Source: Pelosinus baikalensis (GTDB taxonomy: Bacteria > Bacillota > Negativicutes > DSM-13327). From it: DNA of 64,000 nucleotides. The stretch covers positions 1-64,000 of the forward strand of contig NZ_JAJHJB010000028.1 in NCBI RefSeq assembly GCF_020819555.1. The letters run 5' to 3'. The position numbers were made by a program, and so were the translations under genes. Within the stretch, counting starts at the first letter, position 1, and each line of letters opens with the position of its first letter. The notes below the pieces were generated by a model. It did not search any database. It was not told the origin of the DNA and saw nothing but the letters and a program-made list of their open reading frames with translations. Below are positions 9,917-19,430 of this stretch, piece after piece.

Positions 9917-11170
9917 ATGAGTACTGAAGTACAAAATCAGTATCAAGCTGCAAAAGCCCTTTATAACGAACTGGGAATTGATGTAGACAAAGTACTAGAA
10001 AAATTAAGCCAAGTGAAAATTTCCATACATTGCTGGCAGGGAGATGATGTTCACGGATTCTTAAGAAATGAAGAATTATCCGGAGGCATTTCCGTGACGG
10101 GTAACTATCCAGGAGCCGCTCGCACTCCTCAGGAGCTTCGCTGCGATTTAGAAAAAGCTCTTTCCATGATTCCAGGAAAGCATAAAGTTAATTTACATGC
10201 TATTTATGCAGATACAAAAGAAAAGGTAGATTTAGATCAATTAGAGCCGAGACATTTTCAGACTTGGGTAGAATGGGCAAAAAAGCAGGGACTGGGTCTG
10301 GACTTTAATCCAACTTGTTTTTCTCATCCTAAATTTCAAGATGGATTTAGTATTAGTCACCCCAATCCTGAGATTCAGGAGTTCTGGATCAAACACTGCA
10401 AGGTATCGCGCAAAATAGCAGAATATTTCGGCAAAGAACTGCAGCAGACCTGTGTCACTAATTTTTGGTTTCCCGATGGTTTCAAGGATGTGCCCATTGA
10501 TCGTATGGCACCTAGAAAACGGATGAAAGAAGCCCTTGATGAAGTATTTGCAGAAAAAATAGATTCTCAATTTAATGTGGATGCAGTAGAAAGTAAACTT
10601 TTCGGTATCGGATCCGAAAGTTACGTAGTTGGTTCTCATGAATTCTGCATGAGTTATGCTCTTAAAAATAATAAAGCCATTTGTTTGGATGCAGGACATT
10701 TCCATCCGACGGAAACCATTTCGAATAAACTTTCAGCGATAGCATTATTTGATACGGAGATTTTATTGCATGTGAGCCGTCCTGTACGCTGGGATAGTGA
10801 TCATGTTGTCATTATGGATGATGAATTGCAAGAAATCGCCAAAGAATTGGTACGCAATCATTTATTGGGTAAAGTACATATTGGATTAGACTACTTTGAT
10901 GCCAGTATCAATCGCATTGCTGCATGGGTCATTGGCGCGCGTAATATGATTAAGGCGCTGCTTCGTGCCATGCTGGAGCCGACAGATAGGCTGAAAAAGG
11001 CAGAAGTAACAGCTGATTTTACGACTCGCCTGGCAATTTTAGAAGAACTAAAATCCTATCCATTTGGTGCGATTTGGGATTACTATTGTCAACAAAATCA
11101 TGTTCCAGTACGAGAAGCCTGGCTCACAGAAGTGAAACAATATGAGGCAGAGGTATTGCAGAAACGGTAA
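9917..11170 (+). CDS. rhaA: L-rhamnose isomerase
   Basis: The 417-residue enzyme interconverts L-rhamnose and L-rhamnulose and needs divalent metal. The sequence carries characteristic RhaA segments: SIHCWQGDDVHGF near residue 36, FNPTCFSHPKFQDGFSISHP, WFPDGFKDVPIDRMAPRKRM, and the metal-site stretch ICLDAGHFHPTETIS followed by LLHVSRPVRWDSDHVV. Length equals that of known RhaA proteins. GGAGG precedes the ATG. It lies between rhaB and rhaD, completing the catabolic trio. Confidence 0.96.
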   Translation: MSTEVQNQYQAAKALYNELGIDVDKVLEKLSQVKISIHCWQGDDVHGFLRNEELSGGISVTGNYPGAARTPQELRCDLEKALSMIPGKHKVNLHAIYADTKEKVDLDQLEPRHFQTWVEWAKKQGLGLDFNPTCFSHPKFQDGFSISHPNPEIQEFWIKHCKVSRKIAEYFGKELQQTCVTNFWFPDGFKDVPIDRMAPRKRMKEALDEVFAEKIDSQFNVDAVESKLFGIGSESYVVGSHEFCMSYALKNNKAICLDAGHFHPTETISNKLSAIALFDTEILLHVSRPVRWDSDHVVIMDDELQEIAKELVRNHLLGKVHIGLDYFDASINRIAAWVIGARNMIKALLRAMLEPTDRLKKAEVTADFTTRLAILEELKSYPFGAIWDYYCQQNHVPVREAWLTEVKQYEAEVLQKR

Positions 11171-11205
11171 TTGATGCGCGTAAAAGAGTAATGGGAGGAA
11201 TGGAT

Positions 11206-12036
11206 ATGAGTTTCATGATTGAGCATGAGATCCCTTTTGTAAGAGAGATGATGGAAGTTACCCGGAACCTGTGGGAAATGGGATGGGGCGAACGCAATGG
11301 CGGGAATATTAGTTATCTGCTTCAGGAAGATATCGTAAAACAATACATAAATGTGCTGGATATAGAACGCAGTGTTGTTTTGCCTTTTCCCGTTCCAGAA
11401 TTGGCGGGGAAATACTTTATTGTGACGGGGACGGGAAAATATTTTAAGAATGTAGTAATGAATCCAGAGGAAAATTTGGGCGTGATTCGAGTTGAGAGCG
11501 ATGGAAATGGAATTGAAATCCTATGGGGTTATAAAGACGGCAGTTTGCCGACGAGTGAGTTAGCAGCACATTTTATGAGTCATATTGAACGTTTGAAGAA
11601 AGATGAAAATCACCGTATTATTATGCATACCCATGCAACCAATGTATTGGCGATGACCTTTGTACATGATCTTGACGAAAAGAAATTCACGAAAACCCTA
11701 TGGCAAATGTGTACCGAATGCTTAGTGGTTTTTCCCGATGGCATAGGGGTCATCCCATGGATTGTTCCAGGGACCAACGAAATTGGCAAGAGTACAGCTC
11801 AAAAAATGAAAGATTTTCGTTTAGTAATCTGGCCACAGCATGGAATTTTCGGTGCAGGTACAACCATAGATGAAACCTTTGGTTTGATTGAAACGGTTGA
11901 AAAAGCAGCGCAAATCTATATGTTAATTAGCTCTCATCAAGGCGGAGTGCAGCAAAGTCTTACTGATCAGAAATTAATTGATTTAGCAAAAGAATTTGGC
12001 GTGAAACCAGTAGCTGGAGTATTAGATATTCGGTAA
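11206..12036 (+). CDS. rhaD: Rhamnulose-1-phosphate aldolase
   Basis: This class II aldolase splits L-rhamnulose-1-phosphate into dihydroxyacetone phosphate and L-lactaldehyde. The zinc-binding histidines are visible in IIMHTHATNVLAMT and VIWPQHGIFGAG, and the catalytic glutamate in LPTSELAAHFMSH. With the start at 11206 the product is 276 residues, matching RhaD. That ATG is preferred because GGGAGGA lies six bases before it; ATGs at 11191 and 11200 overlap the Shine-Dalgarno site. No lactaldehyde-processing gene is visible in this operon. Confidence 0.94.
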   Translation: MSFMIEHEIPFVREMMEVTRNLWEMGWGERNGGNISYLLQEDIVKQYINVLDIERSVVLPFPVPELAGKYFIVTGTGKYFKNVVMNPEENLGVIRVESDGNGIEILWGYKDGSLPTSELAAHFMSHIERLKKDENHRIIMHTHATNVLAMTFVHDLDEKKFTKTLWQMCTECLVVFPDGIGVIPWIVPGTNEIGKSTAQKMKDFRLVIWPQHGIFGAGTTIDETFGLIETVEKAAQIYMLISSHQGGVQQSLTDQKLIDLAKEFGVKPVAGVLDIR

Positions 12037-12071
12037 GTACTCTTAATCAATTGAGATTGGAGGAGAGCAGG

Positions 12072-13563
12072 TTGACCTCAGATTATATCGTTCAATTAAA
12101 GCATGTCAGCAAAACATTTGGCGGCATTAAGGCGTTAGATGATGTATCTTTAGATATTAAGCGTGGTGAAGTTCATGCGCTTGTAGGTGAGAATGGAGCG
12201 GGGAAATCCACCTTAATTAAGGTGCTGTCTGGTGTTCATTTTCCAGATGATGGTGCCGAGATCTATATTAATAATGAAAAAGTCATCATACGAAATCCGA
12301 TGGATGCTATTCGCAAGGGAATTTCTGTTATTTATCAAGATATTAGTTTGTTTCCTAATTTAACGGTTGCCGAGAACATCTGCATTGGCAATGATGAAGT
12401 GTGGAAAAGAAAGCTAAATTGGTCTCAGATTCAGCAATTGGCTGAATCTGCCATTGCAAAAGTAGGGGCAGCGATTGATCCTTACATGATGCTAAAAGAT
12501 TTGAATTTGGCTTCTCAGCAAATTGTTGCCATTGCCAGAGCGATTAGTTTCAACGCCAGCTTAATTATTATGGACGAACCTACATCCACCTTGTCATCAG
12601 GGGAAGTGGAGAATCTATATCAGATTATTGACAATTTGCGTAAGAACAACATTGCTGTCTTGTTTATCAGTCATAAATTTGACGAAATCTATCATGTTGC
12701 TACCCGGGTAACCATATTAAGAGATGGTAAATTTATTGCTGCTCATGATATACAGGATGTGGATCGCCCAGAATTAATACGGTTAATGGTTGGCAGGGAT
12801 GTAGAATATATCTCCATGAATGCTGAAAAAATCTGGGATGAAGAAGTTTTAAAGGTGAATCATCTGAGTAAAAAAGGAAATTTTCGTGATATTTCCTTTA
12901 CATTAAGGAAAGGTGAAATTATTGGGATCACAGGGCTGGTTGGTTCAGGACGCAGCGAATTGGCAAAGGCAATCTTTGGTCTCAATAAGCCGGATTCTGG
13001 TGAGATCATTTTGAATGGCAGCGCTGTTACCATTGCATCTTCCAATGACGCTGTCCAATACGGTATTGGCTATGTGCCGGAAAATAGACAACTGGAAGGA
13101 CTCGTTGGTAAAAGCAGTGTCTGCCAGAACATCACGTTATCCATTTTAAACAGCCTTTGTAATTCCTATAAGTGTGTGGATGTAACAAAAGAGAGACAGC
13201 TTGCTCGGGAATATATTGAAAAACTAGATGTCAGGCCTAAAGACCTGGACAAATTGTGGGCAGTTAAGCGGCGGCAATCAGCAAAAAGTAGTTCTAGCAA
13301 AATGGCTGGTTACAAACCCCAAGATTTTAATTACGGATGAGCCCACAAGCGGTGTAGATATAGGGGCAAAAATTGAAATCCATAAAGTGCTGCGGCAATT
13401 AGCTAATAACGGCATCGGTGTAATCGTCATTTCCTCGGAGCTGCCTGAAATATTAGCAGTGAGTGATAAAATACTCATCATGCGACAAGGCAGTATCGTT
13501 AGCGTTATCGATAAAAATCTTGCAACCCAAGAAGCCATTTTAGCAAAAGCCTTGGGTGCATAA
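12072..13563 (+). pseudogene. Sugar ABC transporter ATPase (RbsA type), frameshifted near 13250
   Basis: This is the two-domain ATPase of a rhamnose importer, equivalent to rhizobial RhaT. The first cassette has GENGAGKSTLIKVLSG, a degenerate signature around LNLASQQIVAIARAIS and IIMDEPTSTL; the second has GLVGSGRSELAKAIFG. The frame then breaks: ...DLDK is followed by the correct continuation CGQLSGGNQQKVVLAKWL only in the next frame, so one extra base or two missing bases lie near 13250. The remainder, ILITDEPTSGVDIGAK to the end, is intact. The TTG start follows GGAGGAG. Since every other rhamnose gene is whole, either a sequencing error or a recent mutation is possible. Confidence 0.82.
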
Positions 13564-13595
13564 AGGGTAACCCTATGAGAAAAGGAGGATGCACG

Positions 13596-14588
13596 ATGAA
13601 TGATTTGTTTAAAAAACGTGAGTTTGTCATGTTTATGATGCTCATGGTTATCAGTTTATGTATATCACTTATAACCCCTACATTTCTGACTCCGTCGAAT
13701 TTACTCAGTATCGTTATGAATAATATTATTTTAGCTATTATGGCTATGGGTATGACCTTAGTGATTGTTACGTCCGGTATTGACGTATCCGTTGGCTCTC
13801 AATTGGGCTTCGCAGCCATATTTGTTGGTTTGGTAGCCTTAATTCCTAGTTCTAATATCCTTACTGTTCTGGCTGTGGGAATTGTCAGTGGAATTGTATT
13901 AGGGCTTTTAAATGGTATATTGATTGCCGGTGCTGAGATACCTGCCATCGTCGTTACCTTAGGTACCATGAATATTTTCCGCGGAAGTTTGCTATTGTAT
14001 ACAAATGGAAAATGGGTTACTGCATTGCCTGCCTGGTACACAAGCCTGTATAACACTTCCGTAATGGGAATTCCCATTCCCATTATCATTTTGTTATTGG
14101 TGATTGGGGTAACCTATTTTATTGCGCAGCATACTCGCCTGGGGCGGAGTATCTATGCCTTAGGAGGCAATCCCGCCATCGCATCACGGGTGGGTATCAA
14201 TACAGGAATGGTAACTATGTTTGTCTTTGCCAATATGGGTGCATTAACGGGAATTGCCAGCATCTTATATGGTGCTCAATTAGCAACCATTGATCCGAAT
14301 GCAGGGACATCCTTTGAATTAATGGTTATTTCCGCTGTCGTTATCGGTGGTGCAAATGTTCTGGGCGGAAGCGGCAGTTTGCTGGGCAGCCTGATTGGTG
14401 TGCTGATTCTTGGTGTATTGCAGAACGGTATTATTTTGATGCGTATAGAGCCTTACTGGCAGAATGTAGTGGTTGGATTGATTTTAATTACGGCTGTAAC
14501 TCTAGATGTTGTGAATAACCGTAAAAAAGAAGAGCGCAAAAAAGTAATCTATGTCGCCGAAGAAGTAAAGGCAGGTGGTAGCATATGA
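13596..14588 (+). CDS. Rhamnose-type sugar ABC transporter permease 1
   Basis: This RbsC/AraH-family inner-membrane permease has 330 residues and about eight to ten hydrophobic segments. The family motif is seen in AIMAMGMTLVIVTSGIDVSVGS and in the later VIGGANVLGGSGSLLGSLIG. The ATG at 13596 is chosen because AAAGGAGGA precedes it; an upstream in-frame ATG at 13575 lacks a good site. Its stop overlaps the next start (ATGA at 14585-14588), so the two permeases are translationally coupled. It corresponds to rhizobial RhaP or RhaQ. Confidence 0.9.
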   Translation: MNDLFKKREFVMFMMLMVISLCISLITPTFLTPSNLLSIVMNNIILAIMAMGMTLVIVTSGIDVSVGSQLGFAAIFVGLVALIPSSNILTVLAVGIVSGIVLGLLNGILIAGAEIPAIVVTLGTMNIFRGSLLLYTNGKWVTALPAWYTSLYNTSVMGIPIPIIILLLVIGVTYFIAQHTRLGRSIYALGGNPAIASRVGINTGMVTMFVFANMGALTGIASILYGAQLATIDPNAGTSFELMVISAVVIGGANVLGGSGSLLGSLIGVLILGVLQNGIILMRIEPYWQNVVVGLILITAVTLDVVNNRKKEERKKVIYVAEEVKAGGSI

Positions 14589-15553
14589 TTGGGATAAAGC
14601 GGTCTCACGAATTGATTCTGCTGCTGTTTTTCATCGGTTTGATTATCATTATGAGCTTATTATCACCTTCATTTTTAACAATTGACAATCTTTTATCTGT
14701 TACCCAGCAAATGTCAGAATTTGGGATTTTAGCATTGGGCGTCACGGTTATTATTATTACTTCTGGTATTGACCTTTCTGTCGGGTCCATTGCTGGTTTG
14801 ACTACCATTGTGATTGCCATGAGTTATGGCTGGTCTGGCAGCCTTGTTGCAGCGATTCTGCTAGGAATCTTGGCAGGAGCATTATGCGGCGCATTTAATG
14901 GGGTATTGATCGCGAAAATTGGCGTACCGCCGATTCTGGTAACCTTGGGAACAATGACATTCTTCAATGGTATCGCATTGGTGCTAAGTAAAGGGAACGC
15001 GATTTCTGACTTGCCTGAGGAATTTTATTTTGTAGGCCAGGGTTACTTGTTTGGCAATGTACCAGTGCAAACCGTAATCTTTCTGGTGCTGGCAATCTTG
15101 ACCTCTCTTTTATTATCCAAGACACCTTGGGGGAGAAGAGTATATGCAGTAGGCAATAATTCCGTTGCTGCTGTATTTTCTGGGGTGCAAGTTGATAAAG
15201 TACTACTGTATGTATATATTTTTGCAGGTATCATGGCGGCTATTTCTGGTTGGATTATCTCCTCCCGGGTTTCTACTGCCAGAGCAGATCTGGGGGCCGT
15301 ATATGTAATGCAAAGTATTGCAGCTACAGTCCTAGGAGGAACTAATATTGCTGGGGGTTCCGGTACAATTTTTGGCACGGTAATTGGTGTCAGTGTCTTT
15401 GCAGTGTTGGCCAATGGATTAAATCTGATTGGGGTAAGTCCTTTTGCCCAAAACTTATTGATGGGTTTGGCTTTGATTGTGGTGCTGCTCATTAACAACA
15501 TGTCGATTATCAAAAGGAAAATTGCCATTTTTATAAAATTGAATTTCAACTAA
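14585..15553 (+). CDS. Rhamnose-type sugar ABC transporter permease 2
   Basis: A second RbsC-family permease of 322 residues. It contains EFGILALGVTVIIITSGIDL, GSIAGLT and VLGGTNIAGGSGTIFGTVIG, and is clearly a paralogue of the gene before it. The pair probably forms a heterodimeric channel, as in the rhizobial rhamnose importer. It starts on the ATGA overlap with permease 1. A 135-bp spacer with an extensive inverted repeat separates it from the binding-protein gene. Confidence 0.9.
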   Translation: MIGIKRSHELILLLFFIGLIIIMSLLSPSFLTIDNLLSVTQQMSEFGILALGVTVIIITSGIDLSVGSIAGLTTIVIAMSYGWSGSLVAAILLGILAGALCGAFNGVLIAKIGVPPILVTLGTMTFFNGIALVLSKGNAISDLPEEFYFVGQGYLFGNVPVQTVIFLVLAILTSLLLSKTPWGRRVYAVGNNSVAAVFSGVQVDKVLLYVYIFAGIMAAISGWIISSRVSTARADLGAVYVMQSIAATVLGGTNIAGGSGTIFGTVIGVSVFAVLANGLNLIGVSPFAQNLLMGLALIVVLLINNMSIIKRKIAIFIKLNFN

Positions 15554-15564
15554 TGCTGGTCGTG

Positions 15565-15661
15565 GAAGTACCCGGTTTAACAGCAAGGCTCATAGGTGTA
15601 CACCAAAACGAAAGGAGGAATTGTAGGTAGAGCCTGATTCGGAACCAGTATCGGGTACTTC
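15565..15661 (+). other. Structured RNA spacer ahead of the rhamnose-binding protein gene
   Basis: GAAGTACCCGG at 15565-15575 pairs with CGGGTACTTC at 15652-15661. Inside these arms AGGCTC pairs with GAGCCT, and GGTGTACACC is itself a palindrome. The ~97-nt element lies within the operon, between the last permease and the binding-protein gene, and has no T-run. A role in mRNA processing or in raising expression of the downstream binding protein is inferred, as for other ABC operons. Confidence 0.55.
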
Positions 15662-15688
15662 AAAAATATAATAATGAGGTGACTTGGA

Positions 15689-16714
15689 ATGAAAGCTAAA
15701 AAGACAGTTACAATGTTATTGGTTTTTATGTTTATTGCATTGCTGTCGACGGGATGCGGTAGCAGCAGCAGTAATGCTCCAAAAGCAGATAGCGGAGTGA
15801 AAACGGGCAAGAAAGTAGTCGCAATGGTTCCTAAAGTAATTGGCAGTCCTTATTTTGATACTTGTGCAGAAGGTGCTAAGAAGGTAGCAGCTGAATTTGG
15901 TTTTGAATTTCTCTATACAGGCCCAACTTCTGCAGATGCTGCACAACAGGTAAATATCATTCAAGACTTAATTAACAAAAAAGTTGATGTCTTGATCGTT
16001 GCTGCGAACGATGCCCAATCCGTTGCTCCAGCTCTTAAGAAAGCAAAGGCAGCCGGAATTAAAGTAATGACCTATGATGCTGACTCTACACCTGACGCTC
16101 GTGATTTATTTATTAATCAAACGACTCCTGAAATACTTGGTCGTCACATTATGGACAATGTAGCTAAAGAAATCGGCGGCAGTGGTGAATATGCGATCTT
16201 AACTGCATCCTTAACTGCCTCGAATCAAAATGTCTGGATTAAGTGGATGAAAGAGCAGCAAGCTGCTAAATATCCTAATATTACTCTTGTAACCATTGCA
16301 CCAAGTGAAGAAGATCAGCAAAAGGCATTTGCACAAACGCAGAATTTAGTGAAGGCTTACCCTAATTTAAAGGGAATTGCTGCCTTATCTACCGTTGCTG
16401 AACCCGGTGCTGCACAGGCGATTGAACAATTAAACGTAATTGGAAAAATCAAGCTGGTTGGTTTGGCTACACCAAATGGAATGAGACAATATCTAAAGAG
16501 CGGCGCAGCCCAAAGTGCCACTTTATGGGACGTTGGTAAACTTGGTTATTTGAGTATGTATATGGCCAAGCAGCTTCTTGACGGGAAAACTCCCACTGAT
16601 GGCATGGAGGTCCCTACTGTAGGTAAAGTTGCTTATAAAGCCGATAATAAAGAAATTATTATGGGAGAGCCTTTAGATTTTACTAAGGAGAATGTAGATA
16701 CTTTTAATTTCTAA
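15689..16714 (+). CDS. Rhamnose-binding lipoprotein of the sugar ABC transporter
   Basis: This is a periplasmic-binding-protein-like sugar receptor of the RbsB/RhaS type. The N-terminus is a lipoprotein signal ending in LLSTGC, so the mature protein is lipid-anchored at Cys23, followed by a flexible Ser/Asn linker. The mature domain shows VAMVPKVIGSPYFDTCAEGA, NKKVDVLIVAANDAQSVAPA and the hinge-like VMTYDADSTPD. The 341-residue length fits. GAGGTGA precedes the ATG. Its place in a rhaBAD-ABC-mutarotase cluster argues for L-rhamnose as ligand. Confidence 0.9.
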   Translation: MKAKKTVTMLLVFMFIALLSTGCGSSSSNAPKADSGVKTGKKVVAMVPKVIGSPYFDTCAEGAKKVAAEFGFEFLYTGPTSADAAQQVNIIQDLINKKVDVLIVAANDAQSVAPALKKAKAAGIKVMTYDADSTPDARDLFINQTTPEILGRHIMDNVAKEIGGSGEYAILTASLTASNQNVWIKWMKEQQAAKYPNITLVTIAPSEEDQQKAFAQTQNLVKAYPNLKGIAALSTVAEPGAAQAIEQLNVIGKIKLVGLATPNGMRQYLKSGAAQSATLWDVGKLGYLSMYMAKQLLDGKTPTDGMEVPTVGKVAYKADNKEIIMGEPLDFTKENVDTFNF

Positions 16715-16729
16715 AAGGATGGGATATAG

Positions 16730-17044
16730 ATGATTCGTAAAGCATGCCTTATGAAGGTGTTTGCCAATTGTCACGCAGAGTATAAAAGAAGGCATGATGA
16801 AATATGGCCGGAAATGGTGCAGATGCTTAAAGAACATGGTGCACATCATTATTCTATCCATCTTGATCCTACCAGCAATACCCTGTTTGCCTATTTGGAG
16901 ATTGAAGATGAAGAAAGATGGAATAAAAGTGCCCAGACCCAGATCTGTCAAAAATGGTGGGACTATATGAAAGATGTGATGGAGACCAATCCGGATAATT
17001 CTCCAATCGTCGTGAACTTACAAGAGGTATTTTATCAAGAATAA
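16730..17044 (+). CDS. rhaM: L-rhamnose mutarotase
   Basis: The 104-residue protein, the same length as Escherichia coli RhaM, interconverts the alpha and beta anomers of L-rhamnose so that the isomerase is supplied. Diagnostic segments are EYKRRHDEIWPEMVQMLKEH with its catalytic histidine, and FAYLEIEDEERWNKSAQT followed by CQKWW. It ends the transporter series. The presence of the mutarotase supports the rhamnose assignment of the whole cluster. Confidence 0.95.
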   Translation: MIRKACLMKVFANCHAEYKRRHDEIWPEMVQMLKEHGAHHYSIHLDPTSNTLFAYLEIEDEERWNKSAQTQICQKWWDYMKDVMETNPDNSPIVVNLQEVFYQE

Positions 17045-17099
17045 CCTGCAAAAAGGAGCAATTCTGATGGCAAATCTTTGAGACAGTGAATTAAGGTGA

Positions 17100-17139
17100 A
17101 ACGAGCTGTGTAGGATTATCTACGTAGCTCGTTTTTGTT
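17100..17139 (+). terminator. Rho-independent terminator of the rhamnose operon
   Basis: ACGAGCT (17101-17107) pairs with AGCTCGT (17126-17132), with GTAG/CTAC extending the stem, and TTTTTGTTTG follows. It lies about 60 bp after rhaM and should close the operon. Confidence 0.85.
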
Positions 17140-17230
17140 TGTTTAAATTTAGATAAATATCCAAAAAATATTGTATTTGTTATGAATATTAACTATAATT
17201 ACTATAAAAGATACTAAACGGAGGTATAAT

Positions 17231-17680
17231 GTGATTGATTCAATTGATTCGAAAGTATTAAAGCAGCTGATGGAAAAAGCCCGCACCACTTGGGCGGAAT
17301 TGGGAGCTCTCTTAGGTTTATCAGCGCCAGCGGCAGCTGAGCGCGTACATAAGTTAGAGGAGCGTGGTATTATCAAAGGATATTATGCGCTAATAGACCC
17401 TGAAGCAGTTGGCTATGGCTTAGCTGCGTATATTGCTATCTATCTTGACGAGCCTGTACATCGAAAAGGATTTCTGGAATTTGTGCAAGATACGAAGGAA
17501 ATACAAGAATGTCACCATATTGCTGGAGACGAGGATTATGTGTTGAAAGTACGGTGTAAAGGGACACGCGATTTAGAACGGATAGTGAGTGAAAATATCA
17601 AATCCATTCCAGGTGTTGCTAAAACACGTACTACGGTCATTTTATCTACAGTGAAAGAAAATCCTATATTGCCTATATAG
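17231..17680 (+). CDS. Lrp/AsnC family transcriptional regulator
   Basis: The 149-residue protein has an N-terminal helix-turn-helix (residues ~4-60, TTWAELGALLGLSAPAAAER) and a C-terminal RAM effector domain (HIAGDEDYVLKVRCKGTRDL, IPGVAKTRTTVILS). Members sense amino acids and act as octamers. The GTG start follows GGAGGT at good spacing; an overlapping ATG two bases upstream is immediately followed by TGA. A LysE-family exporter follows on the same strand, which suggests control of amino-acid export, as in the Lrp-LysE pairs of other bacteria. Confidence 0.92.
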   Translation: MIDSIDSKVLKQLMEKARTTWAELGALLGLSAPAAAERVHKLEERGIIKGYYALIDPEAVGYGLAAYIAIYLDEPVHRKGFLEFVQDTKEIQECHHIAGDEDYVLKVRCKGTRDLERIVSENIKSIPGVAKTRTTVILSTVKENPILPI

Positions 17681-17740
17681 AGAAGACTGGAGTTAGGCAA
17701 AAGTTCACTCCAATAAAATCAGAGAGGAAGTCGTTTGTAG

Positions 17741-18367
17741 ATGCTGGATTCGATGTGGCTGATCAAGGGCCTATTACTGGGATTTTCTATCGCCGCTCCG
17801 GTGGGGCCTATTGGAATTTTGTGTATTCGTCGAACATTAACCCAAGGGATGCGTAATGGGTTGGCTGCAGGTTTAGGAGCGGCAACTGCAGATGCTTTTT
17901 ATGGAAGTATAGCAGCCTTTGGACTTACCATAATTACGAATTTATTTGTAGATAATAGCCTATATTTTCGTATTGTAGGCAGTGGTTTTTTGTTTTATCT
18001 TGGGTATAGTACTTTTATTGCCAAACCTGCTCCAATAAAGGAGGAAGTTTATCAAGACGGATGGATAAGAGCCTATCTTACCACGTTTTTCCTGACCATT
18101 ACGAATCCGATGACCATATTGTCTTTTAGTGCTGTTTTTGCAGGTTTTGGGATTGTTGATGCAAAAGACGATTTCTTTTCCTCTTGTTTATTGGTAGCAG
18201 GAGTATTCTTAGGATCTTGCTTATGGTGGTTTATGTTAAGTGGAACGGTTCAGTTGCTGCGACATACATTCAATTACCAGAGATTGATATGGGTTAATCG
18301 CATATCAGGCATTCTTATCGTTGGATTTGCGATTATTTCATTTTTAAGCTGTATAAGTTTTATGTAA
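17741..18367 (+). CDS. LysE family amino-acid exporter
   Basis: This 208-residue inner-membrane protein has about six hydrophobic segments. The N-terminal motif GFSIAAPVGPIGILCIRRTL followed by GLGAATADAFYG is typical of LysE/RhtB transporters, which export amino acids such as lysine or threonine. The substrate cannot be told from sequence. It lies 60 bp downstream of the Lrp/AsnC gene and ends beside a dispersed repeat. Confidence 0.9.
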   Translation: MLDSMWLIKGLLLGFSIAAPVGPIGILCIRRTLTQGMRNGLAAGLGAATADAFYGSIAAFGLTIITNLFVDNSLYFRIVGSGFLFYLGYSTFIAKPAPIKEEVYQDGWIRAYLTTFFLTITNPMTILSFSAVFAGFGIVDAKDDFFSSCLLVAGVFLGSCLWWFMLSGTVQLLRHTFNYQRLIWVNRISGILIVGFAIISFLSCISFM

Positions 18368-18374
18368 AAAAATT

Positions 18375-18513
18375 GAACCACAAAGGCGCAATGCCGCTGA
18401 TGCGGCACACAAAGGAGTACACAAAATAAGTTATAAATAGAACCCTTTGTGTCCTTTGCGTCTTTGTGGTTAATTCGTTATTCCTTCTCTGTGTTCTCTG
18501 CGCCTCTGCGGTT
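18375..18513. repeat. Dispersed hairpin repeat, family A copy 2 plus half unit
   Basis: The main unit (18375-18472) begins GAACCACAAAGGCGCAATGC and ends CTTTGCGTCTTTGTGGTT, with a nested hairpin TGCCGCTGATGCGGCA. A second right-arm-like piece, TCTCTGCGCCTCTGCGGTT, follows at 18495-18513. It lies between the LysE gene and the convergent LysR gene and may act as a terminator-like barrier. Confidence 0.85.
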
Positions 18514-18532
18514 AAAAAAAGGATGCGTCAAC

Positions 18533-19411
18533 TTATTTCACATATTCGAATTCATTTACAAAATCGATAAAGGCTTTGCAAGCCAGAGGTAAAATTTTAT
18601 TTGGTTTCCAAATAAGACCCATTTCGAGGAACAGGTGGGGATGAAGAGGGATTTTTGTGACATGGTTTACGACTTTTATTGAATTTTTCGGTAAAAAGGA
18701 GATTCCCACTCCTTTTGCCACTAATGCTTTTATGGTCTGAAACTGGTTTGTTGAGAGTGCGACCCTAGGAACTAAACCGTATTTTGCATATTCATCCAAA
18801 ATGATTCTTCGCAGTACAAAACCTTCATTGTAGAGTATAATGGGTTCATCTTTTAGTTGCTCAAAGGTCAAAAAGGGGTGGCGGCTTAAGGGATGATCAG
18901 TAGGAAGGCAAACTACGATTTCTTGTGAAGTAATTAAGTGGGAATGTAGATCGGTTAATGTGGGCGGTAAGATGACAAGACCTACATGTACGTCTTCTTG
19001 TCGTACTAAATCAACAGCTGTTGAAGATCCGTCTTCGATAACAGACATCTCAAGAGAGGGATAGTTTTTCTTAAAATCTGCAAATAACTGAGGAAACACA
19101 TACGCTCCTAATAATGGTGGTACTGCAATCCGGAAGGTACCTCTCGTCAAATTCTTATATTCAATCATGGTGTTCTGGGCAGCAGCCATTCTTGCCAAAA
19201 TATCTTCTGCCAAGCCAAGAAATACGACTCCTTCTTCTGTTAGGAGTACTTTTTTCTGGGTTCGGTCTAACAGCTGGAATCCCAGTTCTTCCTCTAACTT
19301 ATGAATGGCTTTAGAAATAGCAGGCTGAGATATGTGCAATTTATGAGCAGCAGCTGTGAAATTCTTTAGTTCAGAAACAGTAACAAAATATTCTAATTCT
19401 CTTATATCCAT
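18533..19411 (-). CDS. LysR family transcriptional regulator
   Basis: The 292-residue protein has the usual N-terminal winged helix-turn-helix (MDIRELEYFVTVSELKNF, AHKLHISQPAISKAIHKLE) and a C-terminal periplasmic-binding-like effector domain (from about residue 90: FRIAVPPLLGAYVFPQLFAD). It is transcribed away from the FAH-family gene at 19710, with a 15-bp inverted repeat just upstream of its start, and is likely to control itself and perhaps that neighbour. The effector is unknown. Confidence 0.92.
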   Translation of the reverse strand: MDIRELEYFVTVSELKNFTAAAHKLHISQPAISKAIHKLEEELGFQLLDRTQKKVLLTEEGVVFLGLAEDILARMAAAQNTMIEYKNLTRGTFRIAVPPLLGAYVFPQLFADFKKNYPSLEMSVIEDGSSTAVDLVRQEDVHVGLVILPPTLTDLHSHLITSQEIVVCLPTDHPLSRHPFLTFEQLKDEPIILYNEGFVLRRIILDEYAKYGLVPRVALSTNQFQTIKALVAKGVGISFLPKNSIKVVNHVTKIPLHPHLFLEMGLIWKPNKILPLACKAFIDFVNEFEYVK

Positions 19412-19430
19412 TTTTTATTCCACCCCGTCA

